Source: Prevotella sp. UBA2742 (GTDB lineage Bacteria > Bacteroidota > Bacteroidia > Bacteroidales > Bacteroidaceae). Taken from it: 41,627 nt of DNA. Position numbers and translations under genes: made by a program. Positions 31,356 through 38,944 of the stretch are shown piece by piece; the first letter of the stretch is position 1; each line of letters begins with the position of its first letter. Location of the stretch: NCBI GenBank assembly GCA_002353485.1, contig DEJS01000019.1, positions 131,686-173,312 on the forward strand, in the 5' to 3' direction. The notes below the pieces were generated by a model. That model saw only the letters and a program-made list of their open reading frames with translations, searched no databases and had not been told where the DNA came from.

Positions 31356-32492
31356 ATGATTCCAAAGACAGTAGTTGAGCATGACCAGTCGGGGCTGGAG
31401 ATGGTGATTGGTGCGATGGCCGAACTCCAGCAGACAAGATTCATTGAGGGTATAAAGTCGAAACACCGCACGCTGTACGAAGTGGAGCAAACCACCGAGA
31501 TGGTGCGCTTGTATCAAGCTCGTGTGAATATTGAGGCGCGGGCACTGGTGAGGTTCTCTGAAACCTTTATACGTCAGTTTGCCACAGAGAACAACAAGTG
31601 CTTTGAGACGGCTGAAGTGCTGTTTGGCAAAATCCGCAGCACGATAGCCGGGCTGAAGAAGATATTCTATAAGACCACCCCACGCGACTACCGGCAGTTG
31701 CCAGAAGGGGCTGAAGTGCCTACTGTCTTTGAGAAATCGCCCATTAGTCATGGCGAATACACGCCCGACATGTTTGGTTTGGATTCCTATCCCGAACCCG
31801 TCAGGAAATTGTATGAGGCTCTCGACACGCTGTTTACCACGGCTGCTACCTCGCTGGCTCTTTGTCACCAGATGATCCAAGAGGAGAGCGAAACACGTCA
31901 AGACATTGTTCGGCTGCGACAGATATATGAGGAGAGTTGCGACGAGTTGCTGACCACGGTCAGGGCGGCATCGGACTTTTTGGTGCAGACCAAGGAACTG
32001 CCCGACAACGAATTGGAAAAGCTGAGGCAGCGGGCAGGCCAGAACCGCGACAAGTTTCTCACTGAGGGCTATCATCGCCACCACAAGAAGGAACTGACGC
32101 AGTTTCTGGTCATCAAGTGTGTACGTGAAGGGCAGAACGACGGACTTACCGATCAGGAAGCACTGCTTTGGCCGAGCAATCATCAGAAGGCACTGCAGGC
32201 AAGGCAGGTGATTGAACATTACGACGAGATAGAGGGGGCAGAGGGGCAGGAAGGCAAACTCTCGAGCACGCAGTTGGTACAGTTTATCAAGTGGAGCGGC
32301 GTTGAGGAGCAGAAGGAGAAGGAGTTCTATACGAAATACTTCTGCGAGTCGTACAAGCCAGACGGCCACTACAAGACGTTGGGCTGGAACAGCATCAGTG
32401 CCAAGCGCAAGGACTTGCGCGAGGGTGGCTTCACCGACGCGATGCTGGCCGAGGCTTTCAGCAATAAGCTACAGACCACGGGAATATTTTAG
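31356..32492 (+). CDS. Unknown 378-residue protein, first gene of the primase cassette
   Basis: Starts MIPKTVVEHDQSGLEMVIG; an in-frame Met at 31278 is not preferred because it falls in the repeat-bearing leader and has no ribosome site, while GAAGAAATAAAT precedes 31356. The protein is soluble and largely helical with long charged helices (ETRQDIVRLRQIYEESCDEL, EKLRQRAGQNRDKF). Near the end YKPDGHYKTLGWNSISAKRK and GGFTDAMLAEAF look like a compact DNA-binding or helical bundle end. I do not recognise the family. Position downstream of an origin-like hexamer cluster and upstream of a primase suggests a replication or control role; that is inference. A strong terminator follows. Confidence 0.75.
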   Translation: MIPKTVVEHDQSGLEMVIGAMAELQQTRFIEGIKSKHRTLYEVEQTTEMVRLYQARVNIEARALVRFSETFIRQFATENNKCFETAEVLFGKIRSTIAGLKKIFYKTTPRDYRQLPEGAEVPTVFEKSPISHGEYTPDMFGLDSYPEPVRKLYEALDTLFTTAATSLALCHQMIQEESETRQDIVRLRQIYEESCDELLTTVRAASDFLVQTKELPDNELEKLRQRAGQNRDKFLTEGYHRHHKKELTQFLVIKCVREGQNDGLTDQEALLWPSNHQKALQARQVIEHYDEIEGAEGQEGKLSSTQLVQFIKWSGVEEQKEKEFYTKYFCESYKPDGHYKTLGWNSISAKRKDLREGGFTDAMLAEAFSNKLQTTGIF

Positions 32493-32520
32493 ACGGAACA
32501 CGCTGTTTTGGGAAGATTAG

Positions 32521-32556
32521 TTGGATGAGTTTCTGCGGGGCTCATCCAATTTTTTT
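32521..32556 (+). terminator. Terminator after the 378-residue protein gene
   Basis: Perfect 9-bp stem TTGGATGAG (32521-32529) / CTCATCCAA (32541-32549) followed by seven T. Confidence 0.92.
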
Positions 32557-32558
32557 AT

Positions 32559-32725
32559 TGTCTAACGCCGCAGAACATCAAGAAAGAAGTCAACTTTTGG
32601 ACAGGTCACTGCATCAGCTGTCTAAAATTTGGTTGAAAGGCTGTCTAAACTTCATTCATAGCCCATCTAAAAGTGTTTATTTTTTTAGGGGATTTCCTAT
32701 CCAAAGCCCTCTTTTGTGTGTCTAA
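32559..32725. repeat. TGTCTAA repeats upstream of the primase genes
   Basis: TGTCTAA occurs at 32559, 32619, 32642 and 32719, with a variant CATCTAAAA at 32664. The three central copies are 23 and 22 bases apart, about two helical turns. The stretch has no gene; a 66-residue reading frame here is not supported. Confidence 0.55.
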
Positions 32726-32742
32726 TGCAAATCATTGATTTA

Positions 32743-32774
32743 CTTGCAGTTATACGTAATTTACCGTACCTTTG
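32743..32774 (+). promoter_or_regulatory. Promoter of the primase cassette
   Basis: CTTG (32743-32746), 20 bases, TACCTTTG (32767-32774); the -7 box is exact, the -33 box is off by one base. A leader of about 165 bases follows with hairpins such as CTTCTCTCAGGAGAG and GAGCGAAGTGAGC/GAGAGTCTCGCGAG words, similar in plan to the HU leader. Confidence 0.7.
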
Positions 32775-32942
32775 CACCGTCAAAACAGTTGGAGAGGACT
32801 TCTCTCAGGAGAGTCTGAACGCTTGAGACACAACTCTATTTTATAACCGCTGGGAGCGAAGTGAGCCGAAGAGAGTCTCGCGAGTGAAAAGGTACCAATT
32901 TCAGACGCTTCTTCCTCACACACCAAAAAGTTCTTAGCATTT

Positions 32943-33290
32943 ATGAAAGAGACTTTTATTCAGGTGAACGGCCAGGCCGTATTCACCAACGACGAGAAGA
33001 GTAACGAGTATGTACAGTTTTTGCCCGACGACCCTGGGGCACAGATGATGAAGGGCTGGCGCCGCGAGGGCGTGGCTCAGCGACTCTCGAACGGCACGTT
33101 CGACTTCATTGCTCAGTCGAGGGTTCGTTCATCGGCCACGCTCATCAAGAAAGTGGCTCACGGACGACTGTCGGCCACGAAGGACGGAGCCATTCAACTC
33201 ACCTTGAAGATATTCAAGAGCGAGGGCATTCCGATGGCAGAGACGTTCCTGCGCGAGAGCGAGGAGGCTGTAACTGGTGTTAAACTCTAA
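32943..33290 (+). CDS. Unknown 115-residue protein upstream of the primase
   Basis: Starts MKETFIQVNGQAVFTNDEK. A small soluble basic protein with AHGRLSATKDGAIQLTLKI in the second half, which looks like a beta-rich nucleic-acid-binding domain. Family not recognised, though similar small genes precede BT4734-type primases in Prevotella genomes as I recall. It is 17 bases before the primase start (AGGAGG between them) and shares its promoter, so it probably works with it. Confidence 0.7.
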   Translation: MKETFIQVNGQAVFTNDEKSNEYVQFLPDDPGAQMMKGWRREGVAQRLSNGTFDFIAQSRVRSSATLIKKVAHGRLSATKDGAIQLTLKIFKSEGIPMAETFLRESEEAVTGVKL

Positions 33291-33307
33291 AATAGGAGGG
33301 AACGAAC

Positions 33308-35671
33308 ATGATTTCTTATTGCAAAAACGGCAAGTCAGCAGAGGTGCTGGCTTGCCCCTCAGAAAAACTCAGCGAGATTCTGGATTCGCCCCTGGTGGCT
33401 CAGACGTGCCGCTTGTTAGTAAAAGTTGATCACGACTCAGACGAGGCTAAACAGTTGAAACAGCAGTTGCCGCTGCTGATGTTCATGGCCAACTATAGCG
33501 ACGGTCACCGCCATGCGGAGAGTGCCGTGCCTACTGGGATGGCTTATCTCGACCTTGACGACTTGCAAGGTGAAGACCCGCGCAGGGTGTGGGAACGTCT
33601 GCGCACGATGATTGTCAGTAAGGAACTTGACGAACTTATCGTGTTGGTACATGTCAGCTGTTCGGGTAAAGGACTGCGCATCGTCTATATCATTCCCCGT
33701 CAGTTCGCCCATCTGTCGGCAGCGGAGCAGATAGAGCAGTCGAAACAGTGGCTGGCCTCTGAACTGGGAGTGACCGACGACTCGAAGACGAAGGACTTGG
33801 CTCGCGGTTCGTTTGCCGTGCCTCGCAACTACGTTATCTATGGGCCAGACAAGCGCATGTTTGACGAAAAGATAGAGGCGGTAGAGGTGAATGATTTCAA
33901 ACCTGCAACCGTAGTTTCTACTGCGAAAAATCCTGCTGTAGTGACCATATCGGCAAACCCTACTGGGGAAGCAAATTGTATTCAATCTTTCAAGGGCATC
34001 GCCTATCGTGACATCATCAGCGAGTGGTTCCGCCGAACGGGTGGCGAACCGGCTATTGGCGAACGTAACGACCGGCTGCACCGTCTGGCTGCTCATCTGC
34101 GCTACATCACCGATAACAACGAGCAGACGCTGTTGGAGATTATGCCCCGTTACGGGCTGTCGGAAGAGGAGCTGCGAGGACTGATTCACTCGGCTTGCCA
34201 AGGGCGGTTTTACTCCATGCCGAAGCAGTTGCAGGAGGTCATCAGCAGCCTACAGCCTAAGGACGAAACAGCGGCTGCTGAGACAGGGCTTGGCGCTGTG
34301 CCGCCGGAGATGCCCAAACGGTTGCCGCCGCTCATCAAACTGCTCACCCAGAACACCCCCGACATCTACAAGCCCGCCGTGGCTCATGCGGTGTTCCCCT
34401 CATTGGCCGCTCATCTGCACAAGACGCGCTTCCGCTACATCGACAACGTGGAGCACGAGGCCACGCTGATGAACGTGCTGATGGCTGGAACGGGTGCTGG
34501 TAAAGACTGTATCACCGAACCTATCAACCGCATCATGGCCGACATTCGCCGTCGCGACGATGAGAACTTAGCGCGTGAAAAAGCCTGGAAACAGCAGGTG
34601 AACTCCCGGGGGGCGAACAAGGACAAGGCACAGCGTCCCGAAGGTCTGGTGATTCAGGAGATAGACCCCGACGTGACCAATGCGGCCTTCGTGCAGCGCA
34701 TGGCTGATGCCGACGAGCACTTCCTGTACGCCCTGCTGAACGAGATTGACCAGTTCGATGCGCTGAAGGGCAATGGCCGTGGCGGTCAGCAGTTCCAGAT
34801 TATGTGTCTGGCTTTTGACCACAACCACCGTTACGGTCAGACGCGTATCGGCACACAATCGGTGACGGAGAAGGTGACCATCAGGTTCAATTGGAACGCC
34901 TCAACCACTATTCAATGTGGTCAGCAGTACTTCCGCAACGTCCTGACGAAAGGCCCTATCTCACGCATCAACTTCTGCACCATCCCCGAACGGGAAATAG
35001 GAGCCGAGATGCCCGTCTATGGCACCTACGACTCTCAGTTCGACGAGCAGTTGCGCCCCTACATCGAGCGGCTTACGTCGGCCAGGGGACTGATAGACTG
35101 TCCACAGGCGTTCCGACTGGCCGTGAAACTGAAGAACGAGTGTGCCGACTTCTCACGACTCTCGCAGTCGAGAACCTACGAAAATCTCTCGTTCCGTGCG
35201 CTGGTCATTGCCTACCTGAAGGCCTGCGTGCTTTTCGTGGCTCACGACTATCATTGGTCTCGCGACATGGAGGCGTTCGTCCGCTGGTCACTGAAATACG
35301 ACCTCTGGTGTAAGATGCACTTCTTTGGCGAGGCTATCGAAGATGCCAACAACGGCAGTCGCAGTCAGCAGCGTCGCGGCCCTCGTAATCTGTTGGAACT
35401 GCTGCCCAACGAGTTCTCATTCGATGATGCCGTCGCTGTACGCCGTCAGCAGGGACTCAGCCGTGAGGGAACGCAGGACATGATTCGTATGTGGCGCAAT
35501 CGGGGGTACATCGAGCAAAAAGCCTCTTCGGAAGCGAACAGCGAGGCGAACGAACAGTTGAACAGTTTCGACAAGCCAAATGAGCAGAATGGTGCTCGCA
35601 CCGATTCTGCCATGGCGAGAAACTGTCGGCTGGAAGCCAACATTTTTTCAAAACTCAAATACCGCAATTGA
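33308..35671 (+). CDS. BT4734-type primase / DUF3987 helicase-like protein
   Basis: A 787-residue protein. The N-terminal BT4734-like domain contains GMAYLDLDDLQ and LVHVSCSGKGLRIVYIIP, matching archaeo-eukaryotic-type primase features (paired acidic residues, then S-x-x-GKG). The later DUF3987 ATPase part shows MAGTGAGKDCITEPI (Walker A-like, about 391-405) and NEIDQFDALKGNGRGG (Walker B-like). Such proteins occur in Bacteroidetes mobile cassettes and may support replication. The ribosome site AGGAGG is just upstream. The end contains SEANSEANEQLNSF, encoded by GAACAG-rich bases that match the 31086 block. The next gene starts one base after the stop. Confidence 0.83.
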   Translation: MISYCKNGKSAEVLACPSEKLSEILDSPLVAQTCRLLVKVDHDSDEAKQLKQQLPLLMFMANYSDGHRHAESAVPTGMAYLDLDDLQGEDPRRVWERLRTMIVSKELDELIVLVHVSCSGKGLRIVYIIPRQFAHLSAAEQIEQSKQWLASELGVTDDSKTKDLARGSFAVPRNYVIYGPDKRMFDEKIEAVEVNDFKPATVVSTAKNPAVVTISANPTGEANCIQSFKGIAYRDIISEWFRRTGGEPAIGERNDRLHRLAAHLRYITDNNEQTLLEIMPRYGLSEEELRGLIHSACQGRFYSMPKQLQEVISSLQPKDETAAAETGLGAVPPEMPKRLPPLIKLLTQNTPDIYKPAVAHAVFPSLAAHLHKTRFRYIDNVEHEATLMNVLMAGTGAGKDCITEPINRIMADIRRRDDENLAREKAWKQQVNSRGANKDKAQRPEGLVIQEIDPDVTNAAFVQRMADADEHFLYALLNEIDQFDALKGNGRGGQQFQIMCLAFDHNHRYGQTRIGTQSVTEKVTIRFNWNASTTIQCGQQYFRNVLTKGPISRINFCTIPEREIGAEMPVYGTYDSQFDEQLRPYIERLTSARGLIDCPQAFRLAVKLKNECADFSRLSQSRTYENLSFRALVIAYLKACVLFVAHDYHWSRDMEAFVRWSLKYDLWCKMHFFGEAIEDANNGSRSQQRRGPRNLLELLPNEFSFDDAVAVRRQQGLSREGTQDMIRMWRNRGYIEQKASSEANSEANEQLNSFDKPNEQNGARTDSAMARNCRLEANIFSKLKYRN
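35546..35568. repeat. 23-base inverted copy of the 31086-31108 block inside the primase gene
   Basis: Exact reverse complement of 31086-31108. It encodes ANEQLNSF in the primase C-terminus. Three GAACAG hexamers lie at 35536, 35552 and 35560. Confidence 0.85.
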
Positions 35672-35672
35672 T

Positions 35673-36191
35673 ATGGAACTGATATTGGAACGTATAGCAA
35701 AACGGAAGACCTACACCATCGGTAGGCTTTCCATCCGCGAGAGGGTTGACGATGAGTATATGCCCGGCTACGAAGACCATTATTTCTGCGACACGCTGGA
35801 ACCCACATGGCGCGACTACGCCAACGGTGCCTACAAGGTGAAAGGCCGCTCAGCCATCCCCGAAGGCCGCTATGCCGTGGTCATCAGCTACTCGCCGAAG
35901 TTCAAGCAATGGCTCCCCATCCTGCTCGGAGTCCCCAAGTTCGAGGGTATTCGCATTCATGCCGGTAACACAGCCAAAGACACCGAGGGCTGCATCCTAG
36001 TAGGCCAGAACCCTGCGATTGAGCGAGAGAAGGCGGAGTTTACTTCGGCTTCCGAGCGTGAGCAGGGTCGACCGGAGGTCAACCGAGAGGTCGGCAAGGT
36101 GCTTGACAGCCGCATCTGGGTTCATCGCCTGAAGCAGAAAATCGTGGAGGCCAAAGACCGAGGCGAGGCTGTGTGGATAACCATCAAGTAA
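35673..36191 (+). CDS. DUF5675 family protein with in-frame repeat insertion
   Basis: A 172-residue protein from ATG 35673, one base after the primase stop. MELILERIAKRKTYTIGRLS, CDTLEPTWRDY, AIPEGRYAVVISYSPKF and IRIHAGNTAKDTEGCILVG are the DUF5675 signature, including the HxGN...GCIxxG pattern seen in phage-type lysis-module proteins; a peptidoglycan-related role has been suggested for such proteins but is not shown. After GQNPAIEREK the chain holds about 22 residues (to about 36080) encoded by a repeat also found in umuC; the family fold then resumes (VLDSRIWVHRLKQKI). Translational coupling with the primase is likely. Confidence 0.82.
   Translation: MELILERIAKRKTYTIGRLSIRERVDDEYMPGYEDHYFCDTLEPTWRDYANGAYKVKGRSAIPEGRYAVVISYSPKFKQWLPILLGVPKFEGIRIHAGNTAKDTEGCILVGQNPAIEREKAEFTSASEREQGRPEVNREVGKVLDSRIWVHRLKQKIVEAKDRGEAVWITIK
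36013..36080. repeat. Dispersed coding repeat, DUF5675 copy
   Basis: CTGCGATTGAGCGAGAGAAG (36013-36032) and TCCGAGCGTGAGCAGG (36051-36066), then TCGACCG-AGGTC, match the minus strand of 39035-39105 inside umuC. The copies differ by 3 bases in length and keep the same reading frame (IEREK...SEREQxRPxV). Confidence 0.88.
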
Positions 36192-36214
36192 AAAATCTGC
36201 ACTATGAAACATCA

Positions 36215-36262
36215 GCCCGGCACGGCCATCCATCAAGAGGTAGCGGTGCCGGGCATTTCTTT
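36215..36262 (+). terminator. Terminator of the primase cassette
   Basis: GCCCGGCAC (36215-36223) pairs with GTGCCGGGC (36246-36254), followed by ATTTCTTTT. From 36263 to 36372 there is no gene, only GC-rich palindromic words such as CGTGGGACGAG. Confidence 0.8.
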
Positions 36263-36372
36263 TCCTTGAAGTCCGTCGGCTGCTCCCGTCGCTGGTCGCA
36301 ACCTCGTGGGACGAGTCTTCTGTCAGAGTCTCGCCCCGTTACAAGGTGTCTCCGATGGGCGAAGAATACGTT

Positions 36373-36717
36373 TCAATCTGTTACCACTTCATCGAAGTGC
36401 TCCTTGCCCCAGTCGATGAGGGCTATGATGGCGGGCATCAGCGAACGGCCTGTCTCTGTCAGGGAATACTCCACTCGGGGTGGAACCTCCAGATAGACCT
36501 CACGATGAACAAGGTGACTCTGCTCCAGATTCTTCAGCGTCTGCGAGAGCATCTTCTGGGAACAATCCGTCATCAGGCGGCGTATCTCATTGAAACGCAA
36601 CACACCAGTCTCGCTCCTGTTCAACATGAAGAGGACAAGCATTGACCACTTGTCGCCGAAACGACTGATAACCTGCCTGATGGGACAGGCCAAATACTCA
36701 GCTTTTACATCTGCCAT
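36373..36717 (-). CDS. HxlR family transcriptional regulator
   Basis: A 114-residue winged-helix protein. CPIRQVISRFGDKWSMLVL, FNEIRRLMTDCSQKMLSQTL and the wing VPPRVEYSLTETGRSLMPAI are HxlR hallmarks. The conserved N-terminal Cys (residue 11) is the redox- or aldehyde-sensing Cys in several relatives. It is divergent from the lipoprotein-flavoprotein-SnoaL operon and palindromes between them are likely operators, so it probably controls that operon and itself. Target signal unknown; reactive electrophiles or quinones are plausible by analogy. Confidence 0.9.
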   Translation of the reverse strand: MADVKAEYLACPIRQVISRFGDKWSMLVLFMLNRSETGVLRFNEIRRLMTDCSQKMLSQTLKNLEQSHLVHREVYLEVPPRVEYSLTETGRSLMPAIIALIDWGKEHFDEVVTD

Positions 36718-36734
36718 AACTATAGATTTTGCGG

Positions 36735-36742
36735 CAAAGGTA
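36735..36742 (-). promoter_or_regulatory. -7 box of the HxlR gene
   Basis: Minus-strand TACCTTTG, 17 bases upstream of the ATG. It is next to the operator-like site at 36752. No clear -33 TTTG. Confidence 0.55.
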
Positions 36743-36751
36743 GCAAAAAGT

Positions 36752-36839
36752 TACCAAGTGGCGGTATTGCACTTAGTTAATCTTAGTTAATGTCACTTTT
36801 ACGGGAGTCCGATTCCGTCACATTTCCTACCATTTGGTA
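36752..36839. promoter_or_regulatory. Paired operator-like palindromes between hxlR and the lipoprotein operon
   Basis: Site 1 TACCAAGTGG (36752-36761) lies by the hxlR promoter; site 2 TACCATTTGGTA (36828-36839) is TACCA-TT-TGGTA, a perfect 5-bp palindrome, upstream of the other promoter. The longer words GTTACCAAGTGG and CCATTTGGTAAC are inverted copies of one another with one mismatch. A further hairpin GGCAC/GTGCC is at 36845-36860. Binding by HxlR is inferred. Confidence 0.55.
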
Positions 36840-36862
36840 ACTATGGCACCAAAAAGTGCCTT

Positions 36863-36894
36863 CTTGCAGGAGTGAAAAAGTTGCCGTAACTTTG
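36863..36894 (+). promoter_or_regulatory. Promoter of the lipoprotein-flavoprotein-SnoaL operon
   Basis: CTTG (36863-36866), 20 bases, TAACTTTG (36887-36894), 50 bases before the ATG. The -7 box is exact. Confidence 0.7.
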
Positions 36895-36944
36895 CACTCG
36901 AAATCAAGAAACAACGAGTATTAATTATAAAGAAGGTAAGAACA

Positions 36945-37823
36945 ATGAAAAAGGTATTATTCGCAATGATGGCAGCAGCCATGATGGTAGGCTGCGGTAA
37001 CAAGGCTCAGCAGACGGCACAGAACGATGCCGCCGAGGTAGAGGACTCTCTGACGGGTGCATTCACCGCCTATGATTTGGACGGCTTTAAGCTGCATGTG
37101 TATAACTCGAACGACGTGATGGGCGATGCCAGCTACATCATCGAGGGTAAGGACTCGCTCATCGTGATGGAATATCCGCTCTTCAAGGTGAATGCCAAGG
37201 AGTTTGCCGACTACATCGAGAAGCTGGGCAAGCCCGTGGAGATTGATGTGACCGACTATCATCTGGGCGGCAGCGACAAGCTTCCATTGACGATGCCCGA
37301 GGGTATGCCCGCCTTTATCGAAGGTCCCATCTATGGTGGCATGATGAAGCAGTTTGCCTCGCAGTTTGGCGACACGATGGTAGAGTTGCCCACGCAGAAA
37401 GCTGCTGAGGTTCCCTTTGGACAGACGCAGAAGTGGAACGGTGTTGACTTTGATTTCCAACACGGTGCAACAAGCGACTTCCCCGCTGCTTCTATCATCA
37501 TCGGCAAGCAGGTGTATTACACCCACTGGACTCCTGCCGAAGCACACGTAAGTCCGCTGCAGATTGGCAACGCTGCCGCTGTTGACGCAGAACTGGCCGA
37601 GGCTAAGAAAGCCCTCGCCTCTGGAGCCAAATACTTCATCGGTGGTCACGGTGGTCTGGCTGAGAAGGCTCAGGTGGAGTTCAAAATTTCCTATCTGGAG
37701 AAGGTGAAGGAACTGCTTGCAGCCAACAAGGATGCCGCAGCATTCACCGAGGCTCTGAAAGCAGCCTATCCCGAACTGCCGGGCGATGCCGATGCCCTGG
37801 CCCAGGCTCTGTACAAGAAATAA
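36945..37823 (+). CDS. Lipoprotein of metallo-beta-lactamase-like type lacking the metal motif
   Basis: A 292-residue lipoprotein: signal MKKVLFAMMAAAMMVGC with lipobox Cys17. SYIIEGKDSLIVMEYPLF is the typical first strands of the MBL fold. At the position of HxHxDH only TDYHLGG is seen, and later histidines (GATSDFP, THWTPAEAH, GGHGG) partly follow the MBL ligand order. It may therefore be a divergent or inactive MBL fold bound to the envelope. First gene of the operon opposite HxlR; the flavoprotein starts 11 bases after it. Fold call is by pattern only. Confidence 0.65.
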   Translation: MKKVLFAMMAAAMMVGCGNKAQQTAQNDAAEVEDSLTGAFTAYDLDGFKLHVYNSNDVMGDASYIIEGKDSLIVMEYPLFKVNAKEFADYIEKLGKPVEIDVTDYHLGGSDKLPLTMPEGMPAFIEGPIYGGMMKQFASQFGDTMVELPTQKAAEVPFGQTQKWNGVDFDFQHGATSDFPAASIIIGKQVYYTHWTPAEAHVSPLQIGNAAAVDAELAEAKKALASGAKYFIGGHGGLAEKAQVEFKISYLEKVKELLAANKDAAAFTEALKAAYPELPGDADALAQALYKK

Positions 37824-37834
37824 TCTGTAAGATA

Positions 37835-38290
37835 ATGATGGAACGAGTATTAAGTTTCCTTCGCGACCACAAAGAGATTGCCCTTGCTACGTGCGAGGGC
37901 AATCTGCCTAAGTTGCGCATCTTCCAGATCATGAAGCAGGAAGGGCATGTCCTCTACTTTGCCACCTCTGCGAAGAAGGCTGTCTATCGGGAGTTACGCC
38001 AGAATCCTAATGTTGAGATACTAGCCTACGCAGATAATATTTCCGTCAGATGCTCTGGCATGGTAAACTTCAATGTAGAGGATGATGTGAAACGATGGAT
38101 ATACGACAACAACCCCGTATTGCCCCGTCTTTATACGAGCTATGACCAGATGGAATATTTCTGTTTGCCAATAGCAGAGATGGACTATTATGATTTATCT
38201 CCGACGCCGCCAATATTTCAGCATTTCGACCTCATTGCAGGGGAAGTTGGTAACGGTTTCGTCGGCGAGAGGTACAAGAACAGTAAATAA
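37835..38290 (+). CDS. Pyridoxamine 5'-phosphate oxidase-like FMN-binding protein
   Basis: A 151-residue split-barrel protein. MERVLSFLRDHKEIALATCE, LRIFQIMKQEGHVLYFATSA and EILAYADNISVRCSGMVNF match the PNPOx-like/flavin-reductase family, which binds FMN or F420 and reduces small substrates. It lacks the complete PdxH substrate motif, so it is not the vitamin B6 enzyme. It belongs to the HxlR-associated operon, probably in detoxification. The 38190 reading frame overlapping its end is a shadow of the next gene's frame. Confidence 0.8.
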   Translation: MMERVLSFLRDHKEIALATCEGNLPKLRIFQIMKQEGHVLYFATSAKKAVYRELRQNPNVEILAYADNISVRCSGMVNFNVEDDVKRWIYDNNPVLPRLYTSYDQMEYFCLPIAEMDYYDLSPTPPIFQHFDLIAGEVGNGFVGERYKNSK

Positions 38291-38315
38291 TTTTCATTTT
38301 ATAACGATTCAAGAT

Positions 38316-38732
38316 ATGAATACAAACAGACAACTTATAGAGCAATTTCTTCAGTTTATCAACACAGGTGATGCTGCCATTGGCAAACCAATCATCAGTG
38401 ACGATGTGATTTTCTACGCCCCCACCTCACCAGAGCCTATGAAGGGCTTTGAGGGCTATATGGGTGTGTTGGCTATGATGCGTGGTGCGATGCCTGATAT
38501 TCAGTGGAAGATAGAGGAAACCATTTCCGAGGGTGACAAGATTCTGGTACGCTACACGATGACTGGCACACAGACACAGCCGCTGATGGGCATGCCAGCC
38601 ACAGGCAAGAAAATCTGTGTTACGGCCATGAACATCTACGAATTCAAGGATGGAAAGATTATCCGTGAGCATGGTTTACCTGATATGTTCTCACTCCTAA
38701 TGCAACTTGGGGTGATTCCTGCTCCAAAATAG
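38316..38732 (+). CDS. SnoaL-like ester cyclase family protein
   Basis: A 138-residue protein from ATG 38316, chosen because MNTNRQLIEQFLQFINTGD is the usual family N-terminus; the frame is open up to 38190 but there it overlaps the flavoprotein gene. GFEGYMGVLAMMRGAMPDIQ, VRYTMTGTQTQPLMGMPATG and NIYEFKDGKIIREHG are typical of SnoaL-like NTF2-fold enzymes. Substrate unknown. Last gene of the HxlR-associated operon, followed by a terminator. Confidence 0.85.
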   Translation: MNTNRQLIEQFLQFINTGDAAIGKPIISDDVIFYAPTSPEPMKGFEGYMGVLAMMRGAMPDIQWKIEETISEGDKILVRYTMTGTQTQPLMGMPATGKKICVTAMNIYEFKDGKIIREHGLPDMFSLLMQLGVIPAPK

Positions 38733-38740
38733 TAAAAAAC

Positions 38741-38774
38741 AATCCGCAATCTTAAATAAGGCTGCGGATTTTTC
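38741..38774 (+). terminator. Terminator of the SnoaL operon
   Basis: AATCCGCA (38741-38748) pairs with TGCGGATT (38763-38770), followed by TTTC; A-rich on the other side, so it can also stop the minus-strand umu operon, whose last ORF ends at 38789. Confidence 0.8.
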
Positions 38775-38788
38775 ATATTCTTAATCAC

Positions 38789-38932
38789 TTATTTATCATT
38801 GATATACGACTTCGTGGTCATATCGTAATACAGGGCCTCTAACTCTGCTAACGTCAACTTCTCAACAGAATGCTCGATGATTCGTATCAGTTCATCACGT
38901 CGGTAATCGTCAGATTGTTCAAAATGTGCCAT
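38789..38932 (-). CDS. Small 47-residue protein downstream of umuC
   Basis: Starts MAHFEQSDDYRRDELIRIIE and ends TTKSYINDK; acidic-basic amphipathic helices with EKLTLAELEALYYDM resemble short helical interaction peptides. The ATG is 12 bases after the umuC stop with no terminator between, so it is the third gene of umuD-umuC. The frame is open for 48 codons. I do not recognise the family. A partner or modulator of the polymerase is possible. Codon use looks coding. Confidence 0.6.
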   Translation of the reverse strand: MAHFEQSDDYRRDELIRIIEHSVEKLTLAELEALYYDMTTKSYINDK

Positions 38933-38944
38933 AGTCTATTTTTT

